A DNA stretch of 64,000 nucleotides from Euglena gracilis (GCA_039621445.1 CP154954.1:22270954-22334953); one strand, 5' to 3'. Positions 1 through 12,165 are shown, numbered from the stretch's first letter. Notes: generated by a model from the letters alone, not told the origin. Made by a program: numbers and translations.

Positions 1-122
1 CACCGCAGCGCACCCCTGGCCTCCGGCTGCAGCACCACCACCTGAGCGACGTTGTGCTGGATCTGTGCCCCACAGTCGTACGGCAGATTGACGCAGCCGA
101 CGTGCCGGATGGGGTCCCGCAT
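1..122 (-). CDS. exon of unrecognised gene, running off the left edge
   Basis: The minus strand reads without a stop from an AG acceptor at 123-124 to the window edge. It encodes MRDPIRHVGCVNLPYDCG and continues AQIQHNVAQVVVLQPEARGALR. Amino-acid composition and codon use look coding, and the acceptor follows a G-rich plus-strand stretch as at other minus exons here. It is probably the most downstream visible exon of the gene whose other exons lie at 238-328, 745-925, 3.13-3.25 kb and 3.86-4.03 kb. I do not recognise the family; alternating hydrophobic stretches in the other exons suggest a beta-rich protein, which is only an impression. Confidence 0.4.
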   Translation of the reverse strand, partial: MRDPIRHVGCVNLPYDCGAQIQHNVAQVVVLQPEARGALR

Positions 123-237
123 CTGGCCCATCCCACTGCCACACCGCACCATTCCCCTCCGGGAGGGGGGGGGATGGGGTTGTTTCGAGAGAGTCGGGGG
201 GGGGGGGCAATGGGGTGCTCCCCTCGGCAGTGGGATG

Positions 238-328
238 CTCCGGACGTCCATCGTGATGCTCTGCCGCCGCCCACGGGCCAGGCTGGCCGCCTCTACCATT
301 TTCGAGAAACGGAGCGACGCTTCCTTCC
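238..328 (-). CDS. exon of the same unrecognised minus-strand gene
   Basis: After an AG acceptor at 329-330 the minus strand reads KEASLRFSKMVEAASLARGR and RQSITMDVRSIP. The piece is basic and helical-looking with no low complexity. The donor is not clear and the lower coordinate is approximate. Its position between exons on the same strand suggests one gene, but splicing phase could not be confirmed. No family recognised. Confidence 0.35.
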
Positions 329-744
329 CTGGGTGACCCATACTGCACTTGGGTGTTCAGGCGCTGAGGCAGGAAACCCCAGAAGCGTCCATGCCCCCCC
401 CCCACCATGGTAATGCGCAAAGAAAAATTCATTCACGAACTTTCGACCTAAAAATCGGCGCCGTGGAAAACCCGGGAAGGTATGGTGGGCGGGGGGGGGG
501 ACCCCCAACCACAATCGGGGTGGGGGAGTGTCACCGCCCGGTGGGCTTGCGGGATCCCCGTTCCGCCCTGGACGGCGTTGGGGGGGGGGGGCGTCCCAGA
601 CTCTTCCCCTTAAGGGGGGGGCAACGAGAGGATGGAGCCAGTGAGCCGGGTGAGAGGGGCTGGGGAACCCCAGACAAAACGCGGGACGGGGAAATGGGGG
701 CAGAAAAGGCGTTAGGCCCATTGGGGGCAGCAAACCGCCCGGCA

Positions 745-925
745 GGGGGGAAGGAGGGTGGCCGCGGCCGATGGGCGCGTGGGGAGCGATAGGCAGGACG
801 GACATGGGGAGGAGGAAGCTCTGCCGGCCGGCCTCCTCCAGCAGGGCGCAGGTGAAGGTGACGTCCAGGGCGGTGGTGGTGCTGGGCTCGAGGTCAGCGC
901 CAGGGGGCCTCAAAGGCAGGCGGGG
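745..925 (-). CDS. exon of the same unrecognised minus-strand gene
   Basis: The minus strand reads GADLEPSTTTALDVTFTCAL followed by LEEAGRQSFLLPMSVLPIAPHAP. It alternates hydrophobic and polar residues as a beta-sandwich would, and has none of the Pro/His or Gly repeats that mark spurious frames around it. Borders are approximate; the acceptor may be the CAG just before CACCACCACC. Function unknown. Confidence 0.4.
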
Positions 926-1388
926 ACCGTGGCGGACAGGAGGGTGGGCGGCCGACGCGTGTGGAGGCGGCTCTCGGAGGCGGAGGCAGACGGAACACGC
1001 GAAGGGACGCACGCTGTGCACCGCTTCAGAGCACAGCACGACGCGGAATGACGGAGACGCATGAGCACCGAGGCGGTGCTGAAGCAAAAAGAAATCCCGT
1101 CCCAGCACATTCGATGAAATCTCCACAAGAAAACGGGCGAAAAAAATGGCCATATTTTGGCGAAACAATGGGTCGACCTTGGGGGGGGGGAGCAATTTTT
1201 GGAATTCCTGGAGCATCACCCACCTGAAAAAATGGCAAAAAAAAAACCCCGTGTTTTCGACATTTCGGACGTCTGGGCGTCAAAGCCGTTCGATGCCTGA
1301 CGCCTGGACCCCCGTTGGCCGCCTTGGGCCTAAGGGCGGTCCTCAAGGGGCGGTCCTTGAGAATAAAAACTTCACCGCCCTGAAGAGC

Positions 1389-1708
1389 ACCACCCACCCA
1401 CACACCCACACACACCCACACCCACCCACACCCACCCACACACACCCACCCACACCCACCCACACACCCACACACACCCACACCCACCCACACACACCCA
1501 CCCACCCACACACACCCACACACCCACACACACCCACACCCACACACCCACACACCCACACCCACCCACACACACCCACCCACACCCACCCACACACCCA
1601 CACACACCCACACCCACCCACACACACCCACCCACCCACACACACCCACACACACACCCACCCCCACCCCCCCACCCACACCCACACCCACACCCACCCC
1701 CCCACACC

Positions 1709-1747
<39 letters not shown>

Positions 1748-1770
1748 ACCCACCCACACACACCCACACA

Positions 1771-1811
<41 letters not shown>

Positions 1812-2399
1812 ACCCACCCACACACACCCACACACACACACACACCCACCCACCCACACACACCCACACACACCCACACACACCCACACACACCCACACA
1901 CACACACACACACACCCACCCACACACACCCACACACACCCACACACACACACACACACCCACACACACCCACACCCCCACACACCACACACACACACAC
2001 ACCCACCCAACACACCACACACCCACACACACCCCACACCCACACACACCCACACACCCACACCCCACCCACCACCCACCCACACACACCCACACACACA
2101 CCCACACACCCACCCACACACACCCACACCCACCCACACACACCCACCCACCCACACACACCCACACACACCCACACACACACACACACACCCACCCACC
2201 CACACACACCCACACACACCCACACACCCACACACACCCACACACACACACACCCACCCACACACACCCACCCACACACACCCACCCACCCACACACACC
2301 CACACACACACACACACACCCACCCACACACCCACACCCACACACCCACACACCCACACACACCCACACCCACACCCATCCACCCACCCACACACACGC
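1389..2399. repeat. 1-kb CA / CCCACA microsatellite
   Basis: About 1,010 bp built almost only of CA dinucleotides and CCCA/CCCACA units, with slowly changing unit order and local duplications of longer blocks. One strand is purely A/C, so the other is purely G/T. Long frames reading Thr-His-Pro or Cys-Val-Trp across it are artefacts of the repeat. It ends in a short (CG)n stretch at 2,400-2,410. Confidence 0.97.
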
Positions 2400-2410
2400 T
2401 CGCGCGCGCG

Positions 2411-3110
2411 CCTTCGCGCAGGAACGGCAAAATAAGCAGCCTGGAGACACCCTGGGCCTGCAGCTGGGGCCCGGCCCAGTAATAATAAAACAGGGAGGGC
2501 GAGCCCTCAGTGAGGTCTGGGCCCGCGCCCAGCGGATATCGTACTGGGTCGCCCTCCGGCGGCACCTCCTCCAACTGCGAGAGGCGGCGGCGGGGGGGGG
2601 GGGGGGCTGTGCTCAGGGTGCACGCAACTCATCTCGAGCAATTATATGGACCACATATCTAACCCCCCCCCAAACGCGTTCTCAGCCATTTGAATCGGGT
2701 AACACTCCATACATGACACAGCTGCGTTCACAAATTGGGTCACCCCCCCAAAAAGTGCACGGGTGCGCACATTTTAAAGACGTCATTTCGGACCCTGAAG
2801 GGGTGTGCACTTAAAGCACGAAATACTTAATTTTCCACCGCTCTTCTTCATTTTTCCCCCTTCTTGTGATGCCAAGCAATGAGTCGAGTGATTATGTGTC
2901 AAATTTCACAGTCTTCCAATGTCTGGCCCACCAGGAAACTGACTGTGCTTCGACAAGGCAGGGTGCCTTCAGCGTAATTGGGTGTACTTTCCGACCTGAG
3001 ATGTGACCTTTGGGCCCAAGTTTCAAACCCTTTGGTGGTGCGCACTTGTTAAGGAACTGCGTATAATTTGGGCACTGCACATAATTACACACTTATTGGG
3101 GGGGGGGGTT
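2411..3110. other. non-coding stretch
   Basis: No convincing exon. It holds a 14-bp G run near 2,593, moderately AT-rich sequence, and a poly-G run at 3,100-3,108 that would be the poly-C tract of an intron for the minus-strand exon just below. Confidence 0.4.
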
Positions 3111-3131
3111 GCTCGCGCGCACAGGAAGCGG

Positions 3132-3252
3132 ACCTGCCCAACGCAGGGTTCGCCGTTCAGCTGCCAATGAAAGTCCGAGAAAGCGCGCAGCTCCCCGATG
3201 GGGAAGTAGAGCTCCGCCTCTCGGAACGGGGCCAGGGGCAGGTGGGTAAAGG
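3132..3252 (-). CDS. exon of unrecognised minus-strand gene
   Basis: The minus strand reads LPLAPFREAELYFPIGELRA followed by FSDFHWQLNGEPCVGQVRFLCAR. The aromatic and charged mix is typical of a folded domain. A donor GT follows GTTGGGCAG. It probably belongs with the exons at 0-1 kb and 3.9 kb. No family recognised. Confidence 0.45.
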
Positions 3253-3855
3253 AGGGGGGTAAAGCGATGCCGGGAAGGGGCTGGGGACTGGGTGGAGGGC
3301 GGGGCACGCATGGGGTGTTCCGTTGACAGAGGAAAAGGGCGACCCGGATTTTTTGTTTGTAGTCACACTGGTCCAAAGAAGGGGGAAAAAAAACTAAAAA
3401 AAATGGTCAATGGTCCGAAATTGGGGGGGAAAACAAAGATGGCATCGTCCCACAAGTATAAACCCCCGGCTTTATATTTGGGCGGGAATTCAGGGCCGTC
3501 GCGGGGGACTTCCGGGATAATCAAAATTTTTGGGCAGACTCCACAAACGTTCACTGCCTTCAATTGGAATCAAATAACAGTTTTTGTACAAAATTTTGTG
3601 CACCTCCTGGTTTCCCCCAAAATACACATTTTTTTGGCCAAAATGAACCAATTATTGTGAACGTTTGTAATTATCCACACAAAATTTTTTTGATCTGCCC
3701 CGAATGGCACAGTTGGGGTGCTTTGGGAGGGGAATTGAACATTTGGGCGGCGAAACCAAACCCCCCTGTGGGGGGAGCTTCATATTTGGGGATGAATAAA
3801 ATGTCTTCTGTGCTGCAGAGTAAGAGAAGCCCACATGGACACAGATGGTGGCGCG
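3253..3855. other. intron-like stretch
   Basis: AT-richer sequence with oligo-A and oligo-T runs and no supported exon; it lies between two minus-strand exons of what is probably one gene. Confidence 0.35.
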
Positions 3856-4035
3856 CTTCCCCTGGACGTGTTCTCGAACTCATAGTGCAGGTCCACGCTC
3901 GCCTTCTGGTGGCGCAGCTGGACGTGCACCGTGAGCTTCGCGCAGGGGAAGGGCTTGCCGGTGTGGACGGCGGTGGGGCCAACCTTCAGCGAGGGGCCCT
4001 TCAGACGGTCATGACTGCTCTTCGTCAGGCACAGG
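3856..4035 (-). CDS. exon of unrecognised minus-strand gene (beta-rich)
   Basis: The minus strand reads DRLKGPSLKVGPTAVHTGKP, then FPCAKLTVHVQLRHQKASVD, then LHYEFENTSRG. This is the best-looking exon of the left-end gene: alternating beta-type hydrophobics, no bias. A 14-bp plus-strand G run at 4,057-4,070 lies just upstream on the coding strand, the position of the poly-C tract seen at other minus exons here. Donor side approximate. Function unknown. Confidence 0.5.
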
Positions 4036-5390
4036 CGGGTGGGGGCCAACCCTTCCGGGGGGGGGGGGGGTGGCGGTCTCGCCTCCATCGTCAGGCACTG
4101 GCATGGGGGTGAGGGTGACATCAGGGGGAGGGGGTCAGCCGGACAACCAGAGGCGATTTTCTCGAAAATGGCCAAGACAGGGTCCTTTTCTGTTCCTTTT
4201 CACCGACACTGCAAAGTGCTTGCCAGATTCCTTTGGCCATTGACCGGCACAGGACCCCCCCCCCCCCTCGGAGAATCGGCATCCTGTTTTGTAACCTGAG
4301 CCACAAAGGAAATGTGCTTGCATTTGTAACACTGAAAATGAGAAAAAAAATTGCAGTTTGGCTTGAGGTGCTTGTTGGAAGGGTGTGGCATTCAGCAAAA
4401 GCGAAAGGAAACCTTTAGGAGTCTCTCTCCAAGAAGCAAACTTGAGTATATATTTTTACTGACCCGAAAGGGGGAGAGGGGAGTTCGGGCCAAAATCGAG
4501 TCGATTACTCTGAAAAAAAAAATGCGTCAGTCAAACTCTCTGGGGGTCTCAGTGAATTTCATGCATATATTGCCCACATTGTGGGCATGTTGCTGTTGTT
4601 GCCACCGTTGGTTCCCAGAATCTCCGCAGTGGGCGAGCGACCTCATGTCCCCATTTAATCCAACCCACCCCTTTTGAAAGAATCGAAGACCAGTCAGGGG
4701 CTCTCCCGGCGTGCGAGTCCAAAGCGGGCCCACCATTGTGGGCCGCCGCAGGCGGCGGGCAGGGGGAGTAACCTAAGCAGCACAACGAAGAGGGAGCAGA
4801 ATGGGCCTCCCATCAACGTGGCCATTTTTGGGGCTCCCCAGCACTGTGGCGCAACTCCGGGGGGGGGGGGGCGAACGCAGCTGCATCCTGGTCAAAACCG
4901 TGCCTTCGGAACAAGGGGGCAGTGGTGACTGACCTCATTCTGGCCGATGGAGTGGGTCTGCTAATCTTCTGGAATTATGATAGGAATGGAGGATGGGAAG
5001 GGCAATGCATTTGGTGCCGAATCAAGCTTCAGAAGGGTCACCCAAAACCCCAGGTGTTCCAAAAGAAAAGAAAAACTCCGCCTCCCGAAACGACACCATT
5101 GACCGGCCCTAGCTTGCTTGCGCAGAACAATTTCCCTGTGGGAAACCGGAGGTCAGCAGTGTACCGCAGCAGAGGCCCGACACTGGATGAAACCCCCCCC
5201 CCCAAAAATGCAAATGGTGGTTGTTCTCTCACGTGGCTGTTCCACTCGCAGGCATCAGCCACAGGAGCAGATGCGTGCCGGTATATGTAGGTGGACATGC
5301 ACAGCTGTGGGTGCCAAGTTAGAACAGGGAATGGAGCCTACGGCTGTGCTGCATCGTTTGCCACCCAGCGGTGACGGGGGCAGCGAGACA
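4036..5390. other. stretch with no supported gene
   Basis: Mixed sequence with several G runs (4,057; 4,260; 4,860). Open frames are short and unsupported; I see no domain, tRNA or mobile element. Confidence 0.35.
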
Positions 5391-5397
5391 AGGCCGG

Positions 5398-5500
5398 TGG
5401 GGGCTCACCCCTGGGCGAAGGGCGCGGGGCTCTCCAGGGGCTGGCTGGGGGACGGCGGGGCTGGGTCGTCCTCGTCCTCGTTGTCCATCGGTGGCAGGCC
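5398..5500 (-). CDS. possible acidic C-terminal exon
   Basis: One minus-strand frame reads LPPMDNEDEDDPAPPSPSQP and LESPAPFAQG then a stop. An acidic Asp/Glu run followed by a Pro/Ser tail and stop is a plausible disordered C-terminus. The acceptor is not obvious and two other frames are also open across it, so this is weak. Confidence 0.25.
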
Positions 5501-6447
5501 CGCCCATCAGCCACGGACGCCGCAGTGCCTTGGGGAACCCCTTTCCCGGCGTCGCTGCGGTCGACTATTTGCAGCCTGCTGGCTGGTGGGGGAAAAGGGA
5601 GGGTCGAGGGTTGCATGAACGTCCCCACCACTGGTTCTCTTCGGGTCTCTTGAGGGGCGCTTCTGTGCCTCGACTCACTCGCCCCCCTCCCCTCATACCC
5701 CCTCCCCTGGGCTGTCCGAAACACCAAAGATTATGCCACCACGTGACACGCTTCAGGGTTCAACTGGTTGCCTTCAGTTCAAGTGGTGTATGACTCAATG
5801 GGTCATTGAGTGGCCTGGCTTCCAGGTCCACTGAGGGATCCGCCTCCTCGTCATTGGGCTTCTTCCGCTTCAGAAGCCTTCAGAGAGAAAAGATTGGCGA
5901 TTGCCTGCTCTGCTTGCACTGACTCAAAACCGGAGAAAATGAAAATATTCTCATGAATCGGGTTAAGCGTCAAGATGCCATTATGAAATGCGATCAACGA
6001 CAGGTGGATGAACCCACAAAATGTTTTTCCGGATTTTGAAGGATGGCTGTTACTCCAAAAATTTCGGGTTAAAGGGCCAGAATCAGTTCTTTGGGCCGCC
6101 AACTAACCTTCCCTGATAAAGGAATGTTGAGAGCCCCTCTGGTGCCAGATAGCAGGTTCTTACTTTGATCAGCACTTCAGACATCCCCTTTCGAAGAGGG
6201 GGTTCTCCAAATCGCTCATCTCGGGGAATATTAACGAGACCCTGTTGATTGGTAGATGAGTTGAAATAACTTACCAATCTTTTCTTGAACAATTTGGATG
6301 GGGCCACAACAAATGATCAGACTGCAATATCAACCGACCAAAAGATGGGGAATCACAACACATTGGGAACTATGCCAAACCATGCCACCGTGCACAGTTG
6401 CAGGGCTCTAAAACGGTTCAAGCGGACGGAGGAGTGGCAGGCAAACA
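5501..6447. other. stretch with no supported gene
   Basis: GC-rich to 5.7 kb, then AT-richer unique sequence. Frames on both strands are short with no recognisable domain. Confidence 0.3.
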
Positions 6448-6650
6448 TTGGCACAGCACCCTTTGGGGCATCTGGTGACGCAAGAGCCGGAACCCGGTGC
6501 AATTCCAGGTCGCCGGCGAAACGGGGGCCGGAGGGACCTGCTGCTGGCACTGCCCTCCGAGCGATTGGTCCGCGGCGACGTGCTGGCCGACGTCGGGGAC
6601 GACTGGGCGGAACAGCGCACAGATCGCCATCGACAAAACCGTTGCACCCC
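6448..6650 (+). CDS. possible isolated plus-strand exon
   Basis: A plus-strand frame reads RDLLLALPSERLVRGDVLAD and VGDDWAEQRTDRHRQ. The charged, helix-like composition is better than in the opposing frames, which are Cys/Pro/Ser rich. No splice borders could be fixed and no family is recognised. It could be an orphan exon or chance. Confidence 0.25.
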
Positions 6651-6699
6651 CATCCATGGCAGGGGTTGGAGGTGGTTTGTGGAGGCTGTTTAACCCGGG

Positions 6700-8420
6700 G
6701 GGTAAGAGAGGGGGTTTAAAAAAGTTCGAAGAGGCTCGAGTTCGAACGTTGGAGCTCGAGCCTCCTCCTAAGGCACCCCTCCCCCCCCCGCTCGGACGTC
6801 CCTGGCCAACCAACACACGACCGCTCGGGGAAATCATAATCATGAATGGCCAAAAATAGGAGGGGCTCCCCCGACGCCGGAGGCGGCCGTCTGATTGAAG
6901 GGGTTACCACTGGAGAGACGTGGTTGGAACCGCCGACAGAGCGGCAGGCGGGGACTAGCACTGTGCACAGGCGGTGAGCCGGTGACAAGGCAGGGAGGGG
7001 GACACCTGCCGCGGCACTGGTTTGCGGCTGCTCTTCTTAGTTGACCGGCTGACCCGGAGGGGCTCCATCTGGAGGACGTTGCTGAGCGTGGGCAGGGCGT
7101 GTCGCCGGGCCAATCACTGGCCACGAGATGGATCGCTCCATCCCATGACGAGACCCAGATTGAGCAATCGAGACCCACCCAGGACCAATCCATCGCATAA
7201 AGAGACAGAATTGAGCAATCCTGCTCTTCTTCTTGAAAAAGAGAAGATGAAACAAAATATGTTTCGGCATGTACAATTAGAAAAACTAGATGTGTGAATC
7301 GTAACCCAAACACAATTCAATTATAAGAATTAAAAGCCAGTGGAACATTATTGACCACAGAAAACGAGGTTTTAAATCCCGGCACCCCCTGAGGTACGGG
7401 GCGGCTTCGGCATGCTCGCATCCGCTTCATCATGCACTTCTCCAAATGTTTGGTGTAGGCCTCCCTCAGGGCGGGATGAGTTGGTCTCCCCTTCCCCAAC
7501 CCAGGGCTTGACATAAGGGCAGACGGGGTGGGTGAGTCGGACCCTCCTGGTCGAGCAGGGGGAGGGGTGGGGTGGACAACCCCCCTCCCCCCTGAACAGT
7601 GGTGCGGTTCGGGCAACCAAACATTGGCCCGCTTTTCGCTGGGCTGAAAAAAATTGTCCCCCCCAAAATTGCCAAAAGTGCCACTTCGGGGACTTTTTTG
7701 GGCCAAAATGCCAAAATTTTCGGTACAAAGCGCCGGAAGTAAGATCTTTCTTACTTATTGGGGGCCCTGGGTACCCCCCCCCCCCCCCCGGGCTCGGTCC
7801 GGACCTCCTTGGCAGGCGGGGGGGGGGGGGGGGCTGGTCCAGACCTCCCCTCCGGTCCAGGGGGGGACACCCCCCTCTATAACCCGCGCACTCCTTATAT
7901 TGAACCCTGGCCCCTACCTGCTAACCCTTTTCATTCTGGAAGACCAATCAAAAGGTGGGCCTGGGGTGAGGAGTGATGAGGAGAGGTCTTTGCAGTTGCC
8001 ATCGCTGCAAAAGACAGTTTTACTTCATTTTCTTCTCATTTGCATTTTCTGTTGAATCAAATGACCCTCGGGGAAGAAAAATGCATCAATCCGCTTCTCA
8101 TGATGGATGATTTTGTCGGAAAATTGCCCGATTGCACATGCACATGTGCAAACATGCACCAAATTCTCATTCTAACCGACAATAAATTCTTCAACTCCAC
8201 CCTCTCTCTGCCAACCCCCCCCAGCCTGCGTTCAATGGAGGCGGAATTCGACAAGGGGGGAGGTCACAGGGTTGGCGACATTGGGATTCCTTCAGACCCC
8301 GATTTCGGATGAGGTCTCTCAACCCGTCCTGGTGTTGGAGTTGACTACGGACCCACAATTGTCGCATGGGAATAGCACCCCCTGCGAAAAGGGGACACGG
8401 TTGAGACATGGTTGACTGAT
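6700..8420. other. stretch with no supported gene
   Basis: Unique sequence with long homopolymers (C at 7,777-7,790, G at 7,818-7,833) and a low-complexity TTTTGGG/CCCAAAA segment at 7,640-7,730. No exon, RNA gene or mobile element could be supported. Confidence 0.3.
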
Positions 8421-8439
8421 AGCTTACCCCCCCCCTATG

Positions 8440-8815
8440 TCCAATGACCAGTAACCTCTGTCCTCTGACCGGGGGGGTGGTCGTTGGACATAGGGTAATG
8501 ACCAAAAAGGTGTCCTCTGACCGGGGGGGGGGGGGGGGTGGTCGTTGGACATGGGGTCAAAAGAAAGTTGGTGGGTGCCCGGGTCCCCACCCACCCAAAA
8601 ATGCCCAAATTTTCCCTTCTGGCGCTTTTGGGCGATTTTGACAATTTTTTGTCCAAAAAGTGTCAAAAATGGCAATTTGGCCAAATTTTTGGCCAAATTT
8701 TGGGCAAAATTTTTCGACCAAAAATTTGGTCAAACCTCCGAAAAGGTGTCCTCTGACCGGGGGGGGGGGTGGTCATTAGACATAGGGGGTCGTTGGACAT
8801 AGGGGGGGGGGGTAC
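8440..8815. repeat. three-copy direct repeat with embedded poly-G
   Basis: The unit CCTCTGACC-(G)n-TGGTCGTTGGACAT appears at about 8,458, 8,513 and 8,749, with G runs of 7 to 15. The last copy is followed by an extra GGTCGTTGGACATAGGG. Between the second and third copies lies a run of AAATTTTGGCCAAAATTTT-type low complexity. Poly-G length differs between otherwise similar copies, showing rapid homopolymer drift. Confidence 0.85.
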
Positions 8816-9525
8816 AGCACAAAAAAAAAGCCAGCCCTGTGCTAAGAAAAGCTGCCAAAAAAATCGTTTTACTTCTTGGCAAACGACAGAGGTGTCCCAG
8901 CCTGAAGCATAGAAAAGTACGAAAACCTTTTCACTTGCTGATTCCATAATTTGAACACTGTGTATGGATTGAGAAGGTCTTGAGCGCTCCACCTAGATAC
9001 TGCGGTGACCTTTTCGCCAACCAAGCGTTTGGGGATGTTTGGATACACAGATGGTCAGACTGGAGATGGTGGGGTTTTTGGTGGCGCGAAAAAAAAAACG
9101 AAAACGTTCTCTGATCAGGGGTGGTTGTCGGATGTGGAGGAATGCAAAAGCTTTCCTCATTTTCGCCAATGGCGTGGGCCACCAGGAGGTTGCATGGTAA
9201 TTATATATATATATATCCCTTTCAAAAAATGCTGGCTTTCCATACACAGGAAAACTTGGGGAAAATTCGATCATGGGCCTCAGCATGCGGACAACACCAA
9301 ACTTTTGAAAGAAGTTTACTATAAGCATCCAAAAAAGAATTCTGGGTGGTCAAGGCCAAAGGTTGGTAACGTTGGTCGGTCCTAATTAGGCGAACCCGAA
9401 AACGCCACTTCTAAAAAAAAGCAGACGCCCCTGATGCCATATTTTCACTCCCACCTTCCACCGCCCAACACCATTGTTGCAAATCCACGCGCCTTCAACG
9501 GTGACATTCTGGCTGTACACCCGGC
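8816..9525. other. stretch with no supported gene
   Basis: AT-rich unique sequence with a short (AT)n at 9,201-9,212. No exon supported. Confidence 0.3.
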
Positions 9526-9527
9526 AG

Positions 9528-9680
9528 GCACTTGCATGCTGCAGGGAGGGGCAGGGCGAGCACGCGCCTCCCCATCAGCTTCGGCGGCCATTTCCGGAAA
9601 CACCAGCCGCCCCTTGCCCAGGGCCTTCCCCGCCTCCATCGGCCGGTCACATCGTCGGCGGCACGCTGGCGGGCGGGGGG
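9528..9680 (-). CDS. isolated minus-strand exon with poly-C acceptor tract
   Basis: A plus-strand run of 12 G at 9,677-9,688 reads as poly-C before an AG acceptor on the minus strand. The following frame reads MEAGKALGKGRLVFPEMAAE, then ADGEARARPAPPCSM. Composition and the C-tract acceptor support a real exon. The frame also continues openly into a further 80 bp. No family recognised. Confidence 0.35.
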
Positions 9681-9724
9681 GGGGGGGGCTGGTGTCCAGT
9701 GTGGCGGAGCAAGCCACCGCCAAA

Positions 9725-10555
9725 GAAATCCTGCTGAGTAGGAAATGGGTTGGGATACGCGATCCTCACGATTCCAAAAATAAGGAGAGATACCCCGCTT
9801 GTCCAGTTGTCGAGAACTTCAACACACAAAGGGTAACAAACCAGTGTGTTGTGTTCTTGCGCGCTTGTCAGGGTACACTCCGTGCTGATTCCAGTTCCTG
9901 GCCATCCGGTGGCAAAGGAGTTGTTGGCTGCACTGGCGGTGAACCCCACCCCCAAAATGCTATGGCTTTGCAATACCCTAATACCTGAACTTTGCAAGGG
10001 GGAAAGCCAAAAATTAGTCTGTCCAAATCCCTTTGTCACCCCTCACAAAGAACAACGGGAACATGATGCATCCTTCCGGAAAGTCAGGAGCCAATGAACA
10101 AAAAAAAAACACCATAAATGCCATGTTCTTGCTGTTCGATGACCAGAAGAATTACACCACGTTAAGCTCTTTGGTAAAAGAAGCATTTTACACCAAATTG
10201 CTTTCAGGGAAAATGGTAACTCAATCCATCAACATTTTCTAGCTTCTGCCCAGATGGCTTTGCAGGGGTAAAAGCTAATGAGTCGAGTAAAAGCGAATGA
10301 TAATTGGTCTATTAACTTTCCAGGGGGCATCGTTATTTGGGGAGTCACCATTTATGGTTGGCTAGGCTGCAATCAACAGGGCTCCCAGGCGGGAAACCAA
10401 GGCATCCTGTTTAAAAAAAAACCAATCAGCTGCACTAGGGGAGGGGGGGGTGGACCAGAGTTGTTCACCCGGCCAGGGGGAGCAACACGAGAGCACTGAT
10501 GTAAGGGGTCCCTGGCCACTCACCACACAAACTGGGCAAGAAGCGAAATTAGCGC
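9725..10555. other. stretch with no supported gene
   Basis: AT-richer unique sequence, oligo-A runs at 10,100 and 10,410, G run at 10,441. Nothing recognisable. Confidence 0.3.
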
Positions 10556-10561
10556 CGACCA

Positions 10562-10690
10562 TTAACAGACAAGAAGCCTCACTGTGGACATGATGATCCA
10601 CAATGACATCGTCCGGCTCCGGGGGAAGCCTTGACGCTGGCAACAAGATACAATACGCCTCGCCGACAAGACGGTGCGTGCTGTCTGTCT
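10562..10690 (-). CDS. possible minus-strand exon
   Basis: The minus strand reads THRLVGEAYCILLPASRLPP followed by EPDDVIVDHHVHSEASC. Composition is that of a folded protein and it differs from the Pro/Arg-rich alternatives. Borders approximate. It lies downstream of a terminal-looking exon at 10.83 kb, so it would belong to the next minus-strand gene. Confidence 0.3.
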   Translation of the reverse strand, partial: RQTARTVLSARRIVSCCQRQGFPRSRTMSLWIIMSTVRLLVC

Positions 10691-10822
10691 CGCGAGGTAC
10701 AGGGGGAGGTGAGGGGAGGGGCCAGCGTGCAGCGGAGGTGCCCCGGCGTTGTGCCACCCGGCCCATACCATGGTGGGCCGTGCATCGGAAGCCCGGGCAG
10801 GTGGGTTGGGGGGTGGCCGGTC

Positions 10823-10904
10823 AGAAGAAGGGAGAGTACTGCCCGGGGTCGATGAACGCGGTGGGGTCCGACTCCACACTGCGGCTGGACTCGGCCTGGG
10901 CATC
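10823..10904 (-). CDS. C-terminal exon of an unrecognised gene
   Basis: After a CGACAG acceptor the minus strand reads DAQAESSRSVESDPTAFIDP and GQYSPFF then a stop. The Ser/Asp-rich end with an aromatic tail is a plausible disordered C-terminus. Upstream exons are not seen; the sequence on that side is the composite repeat at 11-15 kb. Confidence 0.4.
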
Positions 10905-11051
10905 TGTCGGGAAAGGAGCGAGACGGGGCAGCGATGGTGGGGGGGAGACCACATGACGAGCACAACACACAAGGCGTGGGGGCATCCAGGGTTCCGGGGG
11001 ACACCTAGGCCCTAAACCCCCCACTTGTGAACCCCCCGGGGTTTAAAGCGT

Positions 11052-12165
11052 CCGGCTAGGTTGGTCGGCCGAGGGGGGGGTTTATAGGTGGGGGGTGTCG
11101 CTGAACTCTTATCCCTTTATGGGTAAGAGCGAAGCTTATCCCTGGGGAAAAGGGGGCCCCCCTCCCCCCGCCCCCCCCCCCCTGGGTCGGGGCCACCTCG
11201 GGAACCAGCTGATTATCACCATGATCCCGGCCCCTTTCCCGGAATTTTTTTTTTCCAATCGCGAGCCCTGGGTTGACCCCCAACTCCCCGCCAGGCCGGA
11301 GTTATTCACGCGCGAAGGGGTCCAAACTGGGTAGGATTGGCCCGACCCCCCCCCCCTTTGGACTCTTCCATTTCGGGCCCAAAAATCGATATTTTCAAAA
11401 TACGAAAATGATGCAAAATGAAAGGAAATGTCCCGAGACCTAAATTGAAGCCCTTGGAACGCACTATCTACTGGTATTTTGGTTTCCCCGCAACTCCCCA
11501 CCTAGCCCGAGATACGGCCTTTTTTTTTTCGGCCCAGATGGCCGTTTTGTACACTTTTCCCACTGTCCGACTTCCGTTTTCGGGGGGGGGGGGTCAAAAA
11601 ATCAATGCTTTCAAAATTCCTCGAAAATGAAGCAAAATCAAAGGAAATGTCCTGAGACCTAATTTGAAGCCCATCTGCCGGTGTTTTGATTTCCCCACAA
11701 CTCCCCACCTAGCCCAAGATACGGTCGTTTTTCGGCCAATTTGGGACATTTTGTACACTTTTTCCACTGTCAGACTGAGCCGTTCAGCAGGACAAAAAAG
11801 TCGAAACAAATCCAAAAAAAAATGAAAAATTTTATTGGCCCAAAATCATGTTTTTTGGCCTCCCGGACCCGAAAAAAATGTTTTTGAGCCGAAAATGAGC
11901 GTTTTTCGACCCGCCAGCGCCCCGTTTTGGGCCGCCAACCCATTGACTTTGGGTCAAAACCGGGTCAAAAAATTCGAAAAAAAAATCGAAAAAACTATTT
12001 GCCCGAAACGATGTTTTTTGGCCTCCCGGACCCGGAAAAACTGTTTTTGAGCTAAAAATGAGTGTTTTTTGACCCGCCAGCGCCCCGTTTTGTGCCGCCA
12101 ACCCATTGACTTTGGGTCAAAAACGGGCAAAAATATTCCAAAAAACTTCAAGAAACTCCTCTTTT
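11052..12165. repeat. composite repeat, copy A
   Basis: Starts with a GC-rich head (TTGGTCGGCCGAGGGGG, CCCTTTATGGGTAAGAGC, ACCAGCTGATTATCACCATG), then two units of a roughly 200-bp repeat X (starts about 11,380 and 11,592; signature AAAGGAAATGTCC...CCCCACCTAGCCC), then two units of a roughly 160-bp repeat Y (starts about 11,838 and 12,000; signature TTTTGGCCTCCCGGACCCG). The same order of head, X, X, Y, Y recurs in copy B. No coding frame or TIR was found inside. Confidence 0.9.

Noticed and set aside
1026-2574. Long frames of 350-474 codons on both strands (Thr/His/Pro or Cys/Val/Trp/Gly)
   Set aside because: They are only the translation of the CA/CCCACA microsatellite; all frames lacking T/G-type stops stay open there.
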